Source: Comamonas testosteroni (GTDB lineage: Bacteria > Pseudomonadota > Gammaproteobacteria > Burkholderiales > Burkholderiaceae_C). From it: DNA of 64,000 nt. The stretch's first letter is position 1. Each line of letters starts with the position of its first letter. The stretch covers positions 62,001 to 126,000 of the forward strand of contig NZ_AWOR01000099.1 of the NCBI RefSeq assembly GCF_000761245.1, read 5' to 3'. The notes beneath the pieces are model-generated. The model did no database searches and was not told the DNA's origin. It worked only from the letters and a program-made list of their open reading frames with translations. This document shows, in pieces, positions 52,617 to 61,363 of the stretch. The position numbers and the translations under genes are program-made.

Positions 52617-53744
52617 ATGAATTCCCGCGAAACCTACGACTCTCAAACCCACGCTAACGGGGAAGAGGGCAGCCAGGGATGGGATGCAATCGATGGGGCG
52701 CTGCAGACGGTTTATGGCGATCAGCAGCCCGCGCATTTCGGGACGCTGATCAAATTTCGGCTTGGAGGAGAAGAGCCGCTGGACGGCGTCAGCGTCTATC
52801 GCAGCGAGCAGGGCGCGCCGCACTGGCACTATGTCAGTTATGGCTTCAGCGACCTGTATGGCGATCTGGATGACAGCTACGACATCGCTCCAGGCAAGCC
52901 CAGTGGCTATGGTTTCGAGTTGAGTTTCAGGCTGATGCGTGCCGCCAGTGAGCAGGAACCACCTAGTTGGCCTGTTAACTTTTTGCAAAATATTGCTCGA
53001 TATGTATTTCGCACCGGCAATGTGCTGGCCCCCGGGCACTGGATGACGGCCAACGGCCCGATCAAGGCCGATGCCGACACGCTGCTCACTGAGATGGGCT
53101 TTGTGCAGGATCCCGAGTTGCCGGCCATTCATACGCCCTATGGCGACCTGATGTTTCTGCAGCTGGTGGGGTTGACCAGTGACGAGTTGCGCGAGGTACG
53201 CAGATGGAATGTGCTGGGAGCGCTGCAGTCCCTGCAGAGTTATATGCCGCTGTGGATCACCGATCTGGCCCGACCCAGTCTGCATGACTTGCCCGATGTG
53301 CAGCTCGCCATCGACGCGGGGGCGGTACGAGAAGGCTCCAAGACGGGCGTGCTCTACAACGATGTGCTTGGCTTCAGCCATCGCAAGCGCCTGCTGCGCA
53401 GCCCGCAGACCGTGATACGTCTGGGAAGCCTGGGCGTGCGCGACCTCAAGGCCATGCTGCCGGCTCGCCTGCCCCATGGCCGCCCGCTGATTCTGGCGGG
53501 CGATGGTTCCACGCTGGAGCTGGTGCCTGCCGGCGACAGTGAAGGCGGGATGCTGGACTGGCATAGCGACCACGAGCTCAAGCTCAGCCTGACTCAGGCT
53601 CAGATGCAGGCATGGAAGCAAACTGTCAAGGGACGCGACGGTGAGTACACCGTGCCCGGACTCGATGGTCTGGTCTGGCAGGTCAAGAGCAGTGTAGTGA
53701 CGGATAGCCAGGGGCGTGTGACCGGCAGGTACGAAGAGCGTTAA
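52617..53744 (+). CDS. Suppressor-of-fused (SUFU) domain protein
   Basis: A 375-residue cytosolic protein. The N-terminal half has PAHFGTLIKFRLGGEEPLDG, WHYVSYGFSDLYGD and GFELSFRLM, which is the SUFU domain found in many bacteria. A further C-terminal ~190-residue region with alternating beta segments follows. In bacteria, function is unknown; some SUFU-domain proteins are immunity factors for polymorphic toxins. No toxin is adjacent here. AAGGAG lies before the ATG at 52617. It stands 88 bases after the helicase gene. Confidence 0.85.
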   Translation: MNSRETYDSQTHANGEEGSQGWDAIDGALQTVYGDQQPAHFGTLIKFRLGGEEPLDGVSVYRSEQGAPHWHYVSYGFSDLYGDLDDSYDIAPGKPSGYGFELSFRLMRAASEQEPPSWPVNFLQNIARYVFRTGNVLAPGHWMTANGPIKADADTLLTEMGFVQDPELPAIHTPYGDLMFLQLVGLTSDELREVRRWNVLGALQSLQSYMPLWITDLARPSLHDLPDVQLAIDAGAVREGSKTGVLYNDVLGFSHRKRLLRSPQTVIRLGSLGVRDLKAMLPARLPHGRPLILAGDGSTLELVPAGDSEGGMLDWHSDHELKLSLTQAQMQAWKQTVKGRDGEYTVPGLDGLVWQVKSSVVTDSQGRVTGRYEER

Positions 53745-53825
53745 GTACCATGCCATGCATCAAGTAGCTGCAGGCCCTTTGGAGATAGATGTCTCAACTG
53801 CTCCAGTTCGGAACACAAGTAGCTC

Positions 53826-54308
53826 TTAACGCATGCGCTCATCGGAGAGTCTGCTTGGCAACTGATCCAGTCCTCTGGCAAACCAGCCTATGCGTTCTGT
53901 CTCGCGCACATCCAGCTGCGGTACATAGGGTTTGATATCGAGCACGGGCGTGCCATCCAGCATGTCGTTACCGCGGAAATGCAGCCAGCATCCGTCCGTG
54001 CCAAGTAGCTCGACAATGGACAGACCGATGCGGTTGGGCCTTGCCGGTGCCCTTGTGGCAAAAACGCCATGGCTGCGGGTATCCATAAAGGGCACGACTT
54101 CCAGCTTTTCCGTGGCCTCATGCAGGTGCGTGAGCAGGATCAGGTATTGAAACTCCTGCACATCGCGCAAGCCCGCGGCAAAAGGCGAAAAAACCTCGAT
54201 CTTTCCCTCATGCTGCTGGGCAGCCACGGTCTGTATGGGCATGCCCACGGCATGCTTGAACGGGCTGTGTACGCGGCCTATGGGCTGCAGAACAATGGAT
54301 TCGTTCAT
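53826..54308 (-). CDS. trmO: tRNA m6t6A37 methyltransferase TrmO (TsaA/YaeB family)
   Basis: A 160-residue enzyme that N6-methylates t6A37 in certain tRNAs using S-adenosylmethionine. The motifs IGRVHSPFKHAVGMPIQ at the N-terminus and ARPNRIGLSIVELLG (R-x-N-x-I-G-L-S) and DGTPVLDIKPYVP are diagnostic of the family. Its start overlaps the stop of the molbindin gene by one base. C-terminus is somewhat short compared with longer E. coli TsaA (about 235 residues). Confidence 0.9.
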   Translation of the reverse strand: MNESIVLQPIGRVHSPFKHAVGMPIQTVAAQQHEGKIEVFSPFAAGLRDVQEFQYLILLTHLHEATEKLEVVPFMDTRSHGVFATRAPARPNRIGLSIVELLGTDGCWLHFRGNDMLDGTPVLDIKPYVPQLDVRETERIGWFARGLDQLPSRLSDERMR

Positions 54309-54733
54309 CAGGGCAGCACTGCCAGCACGACCTGGGATGCCTTGAACAAGGCCGTGGCCGTCTTGCCCACGGCAAGGCCCAGATTTTCGGTGCTTTCCTG
54401 GGTGACCATTGCCACCACCTGCAGGCCTTGAGCATCAATGGTCACTTCGGAGTTCACCGCGCCGGGCTTGATCCGGGTGATTTTGCCGTTGAGCTGGTTG
54501 CGTGCCGAAAAGCGTACGCCTTCGCAATCCGTCACCACCATCACGGAAGGTGCCTTGACCATGGCGATCACCGAGCTGCCGGCCTTCAGGCCCAGGCTGA
54601 CGGCGCTGCCATGTGTGATGGTGGCCACCAGTTCGGCCTGGTGTTCGGTGCGGATCTGGACCTCATCGGTAACGATGCCATGGCTGATATGGGAGACATG
54701 ACCCTTGAACTGGTTGCGTGCGCTGCTTTGCAT
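54308..54733 (-). CDS. Molbindin: two-domain molybdopterin/TOBE-type molybdate-binding protein
   Basis: A 141-residue protein of two tandem Mop/TOBE domains: SARNQFKGHVSHISHGIVTD with SVIAMVKAPSVMVV, then SARNQLNGKITRIKPGAVNS with TATALFKASQVVLAVLP. This is the ModG-like cytosolic molybdate store. AAGGAAA precedes the ATG. It overlaps the downstream trmO gene (TGATG). Confidence 0.92.
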   Translation of the reverse strand: MQSSARNQFKGHVSHISHGIVTDEVQIRTEHQAELVATITHGSAVSLGLKAGSSVIAMVKAPSVMVVTDCEGVRFSARNQLNGKITRIKPGAVNSEVTIDAQGLQVVAMVTQESTENLGLAVGKTATALFKASQVVLAVLP

Positions 54734-54873
54734 GAGGGTTTCCTTAAAATGCCGCTGGGAACTTGGACCTATTCTTATAGCACCCGGACCAGTGCAGTTA
54801 AACGCTGCGAGAGCCACGGCTGCTGCAACCTTGCCCATAATACGGCTCTGATTTGGGTGCCTGAGGCCAAGAA

Positions 54874-55407
54874 ATGAGTGATCTGAACATCGTGCAATGC
54901 ACGCACGAACGCCACGCCGCTGCGATTCTGGACATTTTCAACGATGCCATCGTCAACTCCACGGCGCTCTACGACTACCAGCCGCGCACGGCGCAAAACA
55001 TGGTCAGCTGGTTCGAGGCCAAGCGTGCAGGCGGTTTCCCCGTTATCGGCATTGAGGATGCACAAGGGCAGTTGCTGGGCTTTTGCAGCTGGGGAGGTTT
55101 TCGCGCCTACCCTGCCTACAAGTACACGGTTGAGCATTCGGTCTATGTCCATCCACAGCACCGGGGCCGAGGTTTGGGGCAGCAACTGATGGAGCTGCTG
55201 ATTGCCGAAGCCAGGCAGCGTGGTGATGTGCATGTGCTCGTCGGTGCCATCGACGCCGCCAACGCGGGCAGCATTGCACTGCACAAGCGTCTGGGTTTTG
55301 AGTCTGTGGGCCTGATGCCACAGGTGGGCTTCAAGTTCGGGCGATGGCTGGATCTGGCCTTCTATCAGCTCACGCTGCAGACGCCGCTGAATCCGGTGGA
55401 TGGTTGA
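54874..55407 (+). CDS. GNAT N-acetyltransferase (phosphinothricin acetyltransferase-like)
   Basis: A 177-residue acetyl-CoA-dependent enzyme. The acetyl-CoA loop VHPQHRGRGLGQQLM and the late NAGSIALHKRLGFESVG are present, together with NSTALYDYQPRT near the N-terminus that is typical of the Pat/YncA group, which acetylates methionine sulfoximine or phosphinothricin. It is divergent from the molbindin-trmO operon. Actual substrate not determined. Confidence 0.92.
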   Translation: MSDLNIVQCTHERHAAAILDIFNDAIVNSTALYDYQPRTAQNMVSWFEAKRAGGFPVIGIEDAQGQLLGFCSWGGFRAYPAYKYTVEHSVYVHPQHRGRGLGQQLMELLIAEARQRGDVHVLVGAIDAANAGSIALHKRLGFESVGLMPQVGFKFGRWLDLAFYQLTLQTPLNPVDG

Positions 55408-55562
55408 GTTGCTCCGAAAAATCAGCTTGCAGCGATTGACTACAAAGCACTGCAGTGCCTGGATACATTTTGTGCCGCCAGAAAATGGCTGTGCTCTTGT
55501 TTTTCTGGACAGCGGTCGCAAGCTAAAGGCTGGTGTTTTGTCGCTTTGAAGGGGTCACCGCT

Positions 55563-55844
55563 ATGTGGAAACTGGGCCGTTTGCTGAGTCGCTTTCGCAA
55601 AGAGCTGCTGCTTGCCTGGGCTGTGCTGCGCGACCCGCGCTCTCCCAGGGCCGCCAAGCTTGCCACTATGCTGGCGGCTCTCTACCTCATCACTCCCCTA
55701 GACTTCGTGCCCGATACCATTCTTGTTCTGGGCTGGCTGGACGACGGCCTGATCGGTTTTTTGCTGCTGCAACTGGCTTTCAGACTTTTGCCAGCTGAAC
55801 TGCTGGGCTCACTGCGCGAACGCGTGGGTGCCAAAGCTGCTTGA
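55563..55844 (+). CDS. DUF1232 membrane protein
   Basis: A 93-residue protein with SPRAAKLATMLAALYLITPLDFVPD, the DUF1232 signature (the ITPLDFVPD block), and a second hydrophobic segment (LIGFLLLQLAF). Function unknown. AAGGGG lies nine bases before the ATG at 55563. Followed by its own terminator. Confidence 0.88.
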   Translation: MWKLGRLLSRFRKELLLAWAVLRDPRSPRAAKLATMLAALYLITPLDFVPDTILVLGWLDDGLIGFLLLQLAFRLLPAELLGSLRERVGAKAA

Positions 55845-55865
55845 GCAGCTGTCTCTAAACCTTGG

Positions 55866-55902
55866 CGACCAGCGCTGATACATCGGGCACTGGTCGTTTT
55901 TT
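55866..55902 (+). terminator. Intrinsic terminator after the DUF1232 gene
   Basis: CGACCAG (55866-55872) and CTGGTCG (55890-55896) form a seven-base stem followed by six Ts. It starts 22 bases after the stop codon and also borders the convergent crotonase gene. Confidence 0.7.
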
Positions 55903-55905
55903 GGT

Positions 55906-56823
55906 TCATTGCTTGGATGTCAGACGGGCAACCTGGGTCTCCAGTCTTTCAATCTCGCGGCGTGCCTCGTCGCCTTCTGGTATGTTGCGGCCTGAGTCGC
56001 GCCACTGTACGGCAGCCTTGAAGCCTTCAGCCTGTGCATAGCGGCGAAACCACATGCCTTCGGGGTTGTGGCGTGTGATGCCGTCAAACACCGTGGCCAG
56101 CATTTGGCCTTGTTCCAGACCCATGGTCAGCATGGTCTGGTTGACCACCAGCTTGTGCATGGCCAAGTGCCCGCGCGGCACAGCGGCAATGCGGTTGGCT
56201 ATGGTCATGGTGCGGGCCTCCAACTCAGATGCGTCTACGGCTTCGGTGGCCAGCCCCCATTCAGCAGCTTGCGCACCGCTGATCACATCGCCTGTGAACA
56301 TCATCTGCTTGGCTCGCATCGGTCCCAGACGCTGGGTCCACATTGCTGTGGTGGGGCATCCCCATACTCGTGTGGGCATATAGCCGATGCGGGCGTCATT
56401 AGCCATGATGAGCAGATCGCAGCACAGTGCAATATCGCTGCCACCAGCCACAGCGGCACCGTGTACCTTGGCAATCGTGGGCTTGCTGCAACGCCACAAG
56501 CTCATGAAGTCTTCGGTATTGCGCTTCATGAAAGCATAGTCTTCCATGGGATCCCAAGGCGCTTTTTCCTGCTGACAGGGGTGCTCAATTTCCTGTTCGG
56601 CGGTTTCTGCCAAGTCATAGCCACCGCAGAAGCCCTTGCCCGCGCCCTCAACAACGATGACATGGATATCCGGATTGTCCTGAGCCCACTCCACGGCCTT
56701 GCGAATCTCGCGCGGCGTCTGGTTGTTGATCGCATTCAGGCGCTCGGGGCGATTGAGTAGTAGCCGTGCAATGCGTGGATTGTGGGCGTCTGTGGTGATC
56801 GACAAAGTGCTGTAACTGGGCAT
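55906..56823 (-). CDS. Enoyl-CoA hydratase/isomerase (crotonase) family
   Basis: A 305-residue crotonase-fold enzyme. Oxyanion-hole loops GAGKGFCGGYDL (near 60-71) and KVHGAAVAGGSDIAL are intact. The catalytic Glu pair of classical enoyl-CoA hydratase is not obvious: the GYMPTRVWG segment lacks a matched Glu, so a different acyl-CoA reaction may be catalysed. It is divergent from tetR and the acyl-CoA ligase. C-terminus is longer than the usual ~260. Confidence 0.9.
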   Translation of the reverse strand: MPSYSTLSITTDAHNPRIARLLLNRPERLNAINNQTPREIRKAVEWAQDNPDIHVIVVEGAGKGFCGGYDLAETAEQEIEHPCQQEKAPWDPMEDYAFMKRNTEDFMSLWRCSKPTIAKVHGAAVAGGSDIALCCDLLIMANDARIGYMPTRVWGCPTTAMWTQRLGPMRAKQMMFTGDVISGAQAAEWGLATEAVDASELEARTMTIANRIAAVPRGHLAMHKLVVNQTMLTMGLEQGQMLATVFDGITRHNPEGMWFRRYAQAEGFKAAVQWRDSGRNIPEGDEARREIERLETQVARLTSKQ

Positions 56824-56885
56824 GGATAGTCTCCTGATTGAAATGTGAAAATTTCAATAAACTATGAGTAATTAATTGATAAATA

Positions 56886-56950
56886 ACTGTTTTTGACAGT
56901 CAGTATTGACTCTATGTGTATTTGTTTTTACAGTCAACTTAGACTGTCAA
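56886..56950. promoter_or_regulatory. Candidate TetR operators between the crotonase and tetR genes
   Basis: TTGACAGTC and its inverse recur: ACTGT/ACAGT (56886-56890 with 56896-56900), TGACAGTCA next to TGACT, and a spaced palindrome ACAGTC / GACTGT (56930-56935 with 56942-56947) that extends to TTT/AAA. The region is AT-rich and lies between divergent starts, so it could control both directions. Confidence 0.6.
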
Positions 56951-56963
56951 ATTGGAGGTGAGT

Positions 56964-57596
56964 ATGTCTGGCAACCTCAAAGCGGCTGAGAGCAGCACCT
57001 TGCGTGAACAACAGAAGCATGCGACACGTGCGCGCATTTTGAACAGCGCCATGACCTGCCTGATGGATCTGGGCGTTGCGCGTACCACTACGCTGGAAGT
57101 GCAGCGCCGAGCGGCAGTCAGCCGCGGTGCATTGCTGCACCACTTTCCTACGCATGCAGAGCTGCTTTGCGCAGTCGTCGATGCCATCGTAGTGCGCAAC
57201 GAAGAGGCAGTCCTCAAGCATCTGCGCCGCAAAGCAAGGCGTAGTGACCCTGTCGAGCATGCGATTCACACACTGGTCGATAGCATGAGAGAGCCTTCAT
57301 TTCTGGCTGAGCTGGAGCTGTGGGTAGTGGCACGTACCGATACCGAGCTGCGTGAAGCCCTGGTCGCTGCAGAGCGCAAAGCCTTGCGCGACAGGATGCG
57401 CGTACTTGATGAAATCTTCGCGCCACTGAGTGCCTTTCCGGCCTACGAGTTGGTAGTCAGCACCAGTGCTGAATTTGTGCGCGGTCTGGCGGTCTCTGGC
57501 ATTTTGCGCAGCAACCCTCAGTCGGTGAAGGCGCTGACTCAGCAATGGATATGGGCAGTGAGGCAGCTGCTGCCACTGAAGCCGCCTGGCCAATGA
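56964..57596 (+). CDS. TetR-family regulator of the acyl-CoA cluster
   Basis: A 210-residue TetR protein: helix-turn-helix (ATRARILNSAMTCLMDLGVA and RRAAVSRGALLHHFPTHAEL) and a helical effector domain. GGAGG precedes the ATG at 56964. It lies between the crotonase gene and the CoA ligase, suggesting it senses an acyl-CoA or acid. Confidence 0.92.
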   Translation: MSGNLKAAESSTLREQQKHATRARILNSAMTCLMDLGVARTTTLEVQRRAAVSRGALLHHFPTHAELLCAVVDAIVVRNEEAVLKHLRRKARRSDPVEHAIHTLVDSMREPSFLAELELWVVARTDTELREALVAAERKALRDRMRVLDEIFAPLSAFPAYELVVSTSAEFVRGLAVSGILRSNPQSVKALTQQWIWAVRQLLPLKPPGQ

Positions 57597-57627
57597 TTTT
57601 TTCTCATCACACACGGAGGAGATTGAG

Positions 57628-59277
57628 ATGCCCCAGCTATCGAGCCCGCTGAACCGGTCCTACTGGCCTGCAGACACTTCGCGTGAGGTGCTTAACATCA
57701 CCGAAGGGCAGGCGCTGCGTGAAGCGGCCTTGCAGGCGCCTGAGCGATGGGCGCTAGTAGAGAAAATGCCTGCCGGTTGGACGTCGCTGACCGGCGTTGC
57801 CGAGACTGGTAGACGCTGGACTTATGCGCAGTTGCTGGACGACGCTACGGCCTGTGCATATTGGCTTCTGCTGCGATACAAGCCTGGGCAGCGCATCTGC
57901 CTGTGGGCACCGAATGTGCCGGAATGGGTGATTTTGCAATACGGTGCATCGCTGGCCGGTATGGTGTTGGTCACCGCCAACCCGGCGCTGCGCGCACAGG
58001 AGCTGCAATATGTGCTGCGCCAGTCTCGCTCATGTGCCTTGTTCCATATCGACCGATTTCGCGGCAGCGATATGGCGGGTATGGCCAAAGCGACAGCTGA
58101 AGGGATGGCGGGTGTGGTCGATGTTATAAGCCTCAGCGGCTGGCTAAATGAGGTGCGACAGTTCCCGCGAGAAGGCTGCCTGCCCGATGTGGACCCGCGC
58201 AGTCCTGCGCAAATCCAGTACACCTCGGGAACTACGGGCGAGCCCAAGGGCGCATTGTTGCATCGTATGGGTTTGGTCACGAATGCATGTTTCGTTGCCG
58301 CACGTGCGCAGCAGCATGAGGATGTGTATGTCAGCCCCATGCCACTGTTCCACACGGCAGGCTCGGTGATGAGTGTGCTTGGCTGTGCCACTACCTTGTC
58401 CACTCTGGTGCTGGTCGTGGCTTTCGATCCAGACCTGGTTCTGCAGGCCATCGAGGACGAACGCGGCACCCGCTTTGGCGGCGTGCCCACTATGCTGCTC
58501 GCTTTGTTGGAGCAGTGTAAGGCCAAAGACTATGACCTATCCAGCCTCCAGTTGGCCATGTCCGGCGGGGCTCCTATACCGGTGGCGCTGACCGAGCGCG
58601 TGCGTGCCGAGCTGGGTTGTGATCTAGTCACCGTCTATGGTCAGACCGAACTCAGTCCCATTGTTTGCCAGACTGCACCCGATGACAGTGCCGCAGACAA
58701 GGCTCGGACTGCAGGTCAGCCGCTATGGCAGGTCGAGGTTCGTATCGCAGGGCTGCACGGCGAAGTCTTGCCTGTAGGTGAAGAAGGTGAGATTCAGGCG
58801 CGCGGCTATCAGGTCATGCTGGAATATTTCGAGCAGCCAGAAGTCACGGCTCAGACCTTGCTTAGCGATGGCTGGTTGCGCACGGGCGACCTGGGCATCA
58901 TGGACGAACGCGGCTATTGCCGCGTCACCGGCAGGCTCAAGGACATGATTATCCGTGGCGGTGAGAATATCTACCCTGTGCAGGTAGAAGGCGTGTTGAT
59001 GAAGCACCCGGCCGTGGCCGATGTTGCGGTGTTTGGCATGGCCGACGAGCACTGGGGTGAACAGGTGGCAGCTGCGATCCGCTTCAAATCTGGAGTAGAT
59101 GTTTGCCCTGCCGAGGAACTGAGACAGTTCTGCCGCCAACATATCGCGCCCCACAAAACGCCAGAGCATTGGTTTATCTGCGAGGCTTTTCCGTTGACGG
59201 GTTCGGGAAAGGTGCAGAAATTTCGTCTCAAGGAGCTTGTGCGCGATCAGCAATTGAGCACATTGCCTAGACAATGA
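57628..59277 (+). CDS. AMP-forming acyl-CoA synthetase
   Basis: A 549-residue ANL-superfamily ligase: AMP-binding motif YTSGTTGEPKGALL (near 195-208), the YGQTELSPI block (A5), GWLRTGDLGIMDERGY (A7) and C-terminal GRLKDMIIRGGENIYP and catalytic GSGKVQKF. It activates a carboxylic acid with ATP and CoA; sequence is closest to medium-chain or aromatic acid ligases. GGAGGAGA precedes the ATG. Follows tetR by 31 bases. Confidence 0.93.
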   Translation: MPQLSSPLNRSYWPADTSREVLNITEGQALREAALQAPERWALVEKMPAGWTSLTGVAETGRRWTYAQLLDDATACAYWLLLRYKPGQRICLWAPNVPEWVILQYGASLAGMVLVTANPALRAQELQYVLRQSRSCALFHIDRFRGSDMAGMAKATAEGMAGVVDVISLSGWLNEVRQFPREGCLPDVDPRSPAQIQYTSGTTGEPKGALLHRMGLVTNACFVAARAQQHEDVYVSPMPLFHTAGSVMSVLGCATTLSTLVLVVAFDPDLVLQAIEDERGTRFGGVPTMLLALLEQCKAKDYDLSSLQLAMSGGAPIPVALTERVRAELGCDLVTVYGQTELSPIVCQTAPDDSAADKARTAGQPLWQVEVRIAGLHGEVLPVGEEGEIQARGYQVMLEYFEQPEVTAQTLLSDGWLRTGDLGIMDERGYCRVTGRLKDMIIRGGENIYPVQVEGVLMKHPAVADVAVFGMADEHWGEQVAAAIRFKSGVDVCPAEELRQFCRQHIAPHKTPEHWFICEAFPLTGSGKVQKFRLKELVRDQQLSTLPRQ

Positions 59278-59612
59278 CTCTTTGAAAGCATGGCTGCCAG
59301 CGCTTGCTTGCCAATGGCTGGCGCTGCATGAAGCGGTCAAGGTGTGGGTACCACAGCCCTCGCACCTGCCATGGTCTTGCGGTACTTTGATATTCCCGTC
59401 TGTCAAGCCCTGGGGCAAGACTTGGCTCACTGTACGTACGCCGAAAATTACCAGCCATCAAGATAATGCATGGGCCATAAATACGGGCCTACAGCTTGTA
59501 GTCAACAGCCAATACCATGAGCTTCCAAAGTACTTCGGCGGCCCGCTTTTTGGGCTTTGATGCCTATGCAGGGTGAGGCCTTGGAAGAGGATGTCTAATT
59601 CAAAGAGTAGCC
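59278..59612. other. Intergenic region after the acyl-CoA ligase gene
   Basis: About 335 bases with no supportable gene. It holds a CAGCGC/GCGCTG hairpin near 59296-59330 of the window's repeat family and a GCCC/GGGC hairpin near 59540-59560. Open frames on both strands are short. A degraded gene cannot be excluded. Confidence 0.4.
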
Positions 59613-60686
59613 TTAGATTCCCAGAAACTGAAAAGGCTTGGAGGGCTTGAATTCCGTGGTGGCATTGCCCGAATAGGTATGGCTCTGGTCGGCGCCCAGG
59701 TCCAGCTTCATGATCTTGCCGGTTTGCGCATTGAAATCCAGGGCCTTGAGATCGACCCAGAAGGTATTGGGTGTGAGAGCCGACTCGAAGAAGTACAGCT
59801 TGCGCTGGTGGTCAAACACCGTCCGCCAGCGGGTGGACGAGATATTGGGCTGATCGGGCGTGCTGATGCCGTAGGGTACCGAGACATTGCGGATTACGCT
59901 GAACACACTGGCCAGTGCCTTGTTGGGATTGGGGTCCTTGGGAATGGCGTTCACATAGAACGAGGCCCGCGCAAAGCGATCGGCTGCGCGGTTGGTGCCG
60001 GGCAGCATGATCGTGCCGCCGATCTGCTGCCAGTAGCTGTCGAGCGCCAGTTGCTGATCGAAGGTGGGAGAGTTGGTCATCACCTGGTACTTGCGGCCAT
60101 GGTGAATGACTTGCTTGCCCTGGATGTATTCGACGATGGCGCTGTCGCCGCTGGCGTCCGACATGGACAGATGCAAGGTGGTCAGGCGGCTCTCTCCGGG
60201 CACATTGTCCGAGACAATGATGAAGGGCTCCTGCTCCAGCGCGGCCACTGCCTCCTTCACGCTGGCAAAGTTGTCCAGCACATATTGCGCCCAGGCGGCA
60301 ATCGTCAGCCCGGGTTTGCTCTTGGCATCAAAGCTCGGATACTGGGACTCCACCAGCCACAGCAGGTTGGCGTTGAGACCGGCTTCATTGACGCCGTCCG
60401 TGGTCGAGATGTCATAGCCCGAAGTGATGACGCTGCCGTATTTGGATTTCCAGCGCAGCGTGTTCTGGCCGGTCTGACCGTTGCGTTCCATGCCGCGCGG
60501 CAGCACCCAGAGATTGCTGACAATGTCGCTTTTCCAGTCCATGGAGCGGGCCGTCATGACCTGACCGTCCACACCGTGGAAGACCAAGCGGGTGCAGGCC
60601 CAGGCGCTGGTGGTAGCGGCCATGGCTGAAGCGGCCATCAGCAGGACGGCCAGTTGGGGGCGGATGCGCGGCATTCTGGATTTCAT
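59613..60686 (-). CDS. Exported choloylglycine hydrolase / penicillin V acylase-family enzyme
   Basis: A 357-residue N-terminal nucleophile hydrolase. The signal peptide ends SAWA and the mature protein starts with Cys (CTRLVFHGVDGQ), the autocatalytically freed nucleophile. The rest of the site is present: RSMDW (Arg, Asp), NEAGLNANLLW, TNSPTF (Asn), and NRAADRFARAS (Arg). Periplasmic. Family members cleave bile-acid amides, penicillin V or acyl-homoserine lactones. The ATG at 60686 has AAGGAG upstream and begins the signal. The gene is divergent from the small lipoprotein gene. Confidence 0.9.
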   Translation of the reverse strand: MKSRMPRIRPQLAVLLMAASAMAATTSAWACTRLVFHGVDGQVMTARSMDWKSDIVSNLWVLPRGMERNGQTGQNTLRWKSKYGSVITSGYDISTTDGVNEAGLNANLLWLVESQYPSFDAKSKPGLTIAAWAQYVLDNFASVKEAVAALEQEPFIIVSDNVPGESRLTTLHLSMSDASGDSAIVEYIQGKQVIHHGRKYQVMTNSPTFDQQLALDSYWQQIGGTIMLPGTNRAADRFARASFYVNAIPKDPNPNKALASVFSVIRNVSVPYGISTPDQPNISSTRWRTVFDHQRKLYFFESALTPNTFWVDLKALDFNAQTGKIMKLDLGADQSHTYSGNATTEFKPSKPFQFLGI

Positions 60687-60880
60687 CAAATCTACTCCTT
60701 GGTCCGTAAGCATGATTGGAGACTGGCGTGACTGCTGCCGTGATTGAGCATGACAAGGCCTTGCCTGGCGGCTGGCAGTCCCATGCGCATAGCCTAACCG
60801 ACCAGGGCTGCCTGGAGGCAAGCCGCATCTCGCCCCGTCCCTATGCCACGCACCATAGAGGCGGCTGGCATACTGACACC

Positions 60881-61291
60881 ATGATGGCAAAGCCCTTGAT
60901 GTCCCTGGCGTTGCTGGCGCTGACCGCTTTGGCGGGCTGTGATTCGGACGCCCCCCCAGCGCCTCTGAGCAAGCAGGCGCAGGCCACGCGTGATGCGGCG
61001 CCGGAGCAGGTCTTCAAGGGCGTGCTGGCAGGCCAGCCGGTATTCCTCTTGGTCCACGACTGCGAGGCCTTTCTCGTGGAGCCTCTGGAAAAGGGGGAAG
61101 TCCACTGGGAAAAAGTACTTGCTCCTGAGCCATACCCGTTCTTCACCTCCTGTCAGCGTCAGTCCATCCGTTACGAAGCAGGCGTGCTTCAGGTCACCCT
61201 GGGACGAATGGCCTTTGGCGCAGGCGGCTGCTGCGCCACGGGAGGCGACTACCGCTCCATGGATGGCCGAAACTGGAAAAAGACCTCCTGA
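60881..61291 (+). CDS. Small lipoprotein, unknown function
   Basis: A 136-residue lipoprotein: LALLALTALAGCDSD (Cys near residue 20). The remaining ~115 residues have four Cys (including a CC pair in GGCCATGGDY) and a compact beta-rich look. No recognised family. The ATG pair at 60881 begins the signal. The leader to the preceding divergent gene is short. Confidence 0.75.
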   Translation: MMAKPLMSLALLALTALAGCDSDAPPAPLSKQAQATRDAAPEQVFKGVLAGQPVFLLVHDCEAFLVEPLEKGEVHWEKVLAPEPYPFFTSCQRQSIRYEAGVLQVTLGRMAFGAGGCCATGGDYRSMDGRNWKKTS

Positions 61292-61363
61292 AGCCTTGAA
61301 GTCGAAATCAGGGGCGCCAGGTGCGAGCCCGCAGGCTGGAGCGCTGCGTGCCGACTCCTGCGA

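Noticed and set aside
59282..59560. 92-codon plus-strand frame after the acyl-CoA ligase
   Set aside because: No ribosome site or recognisable motif and it runs over a hairpin repeat.
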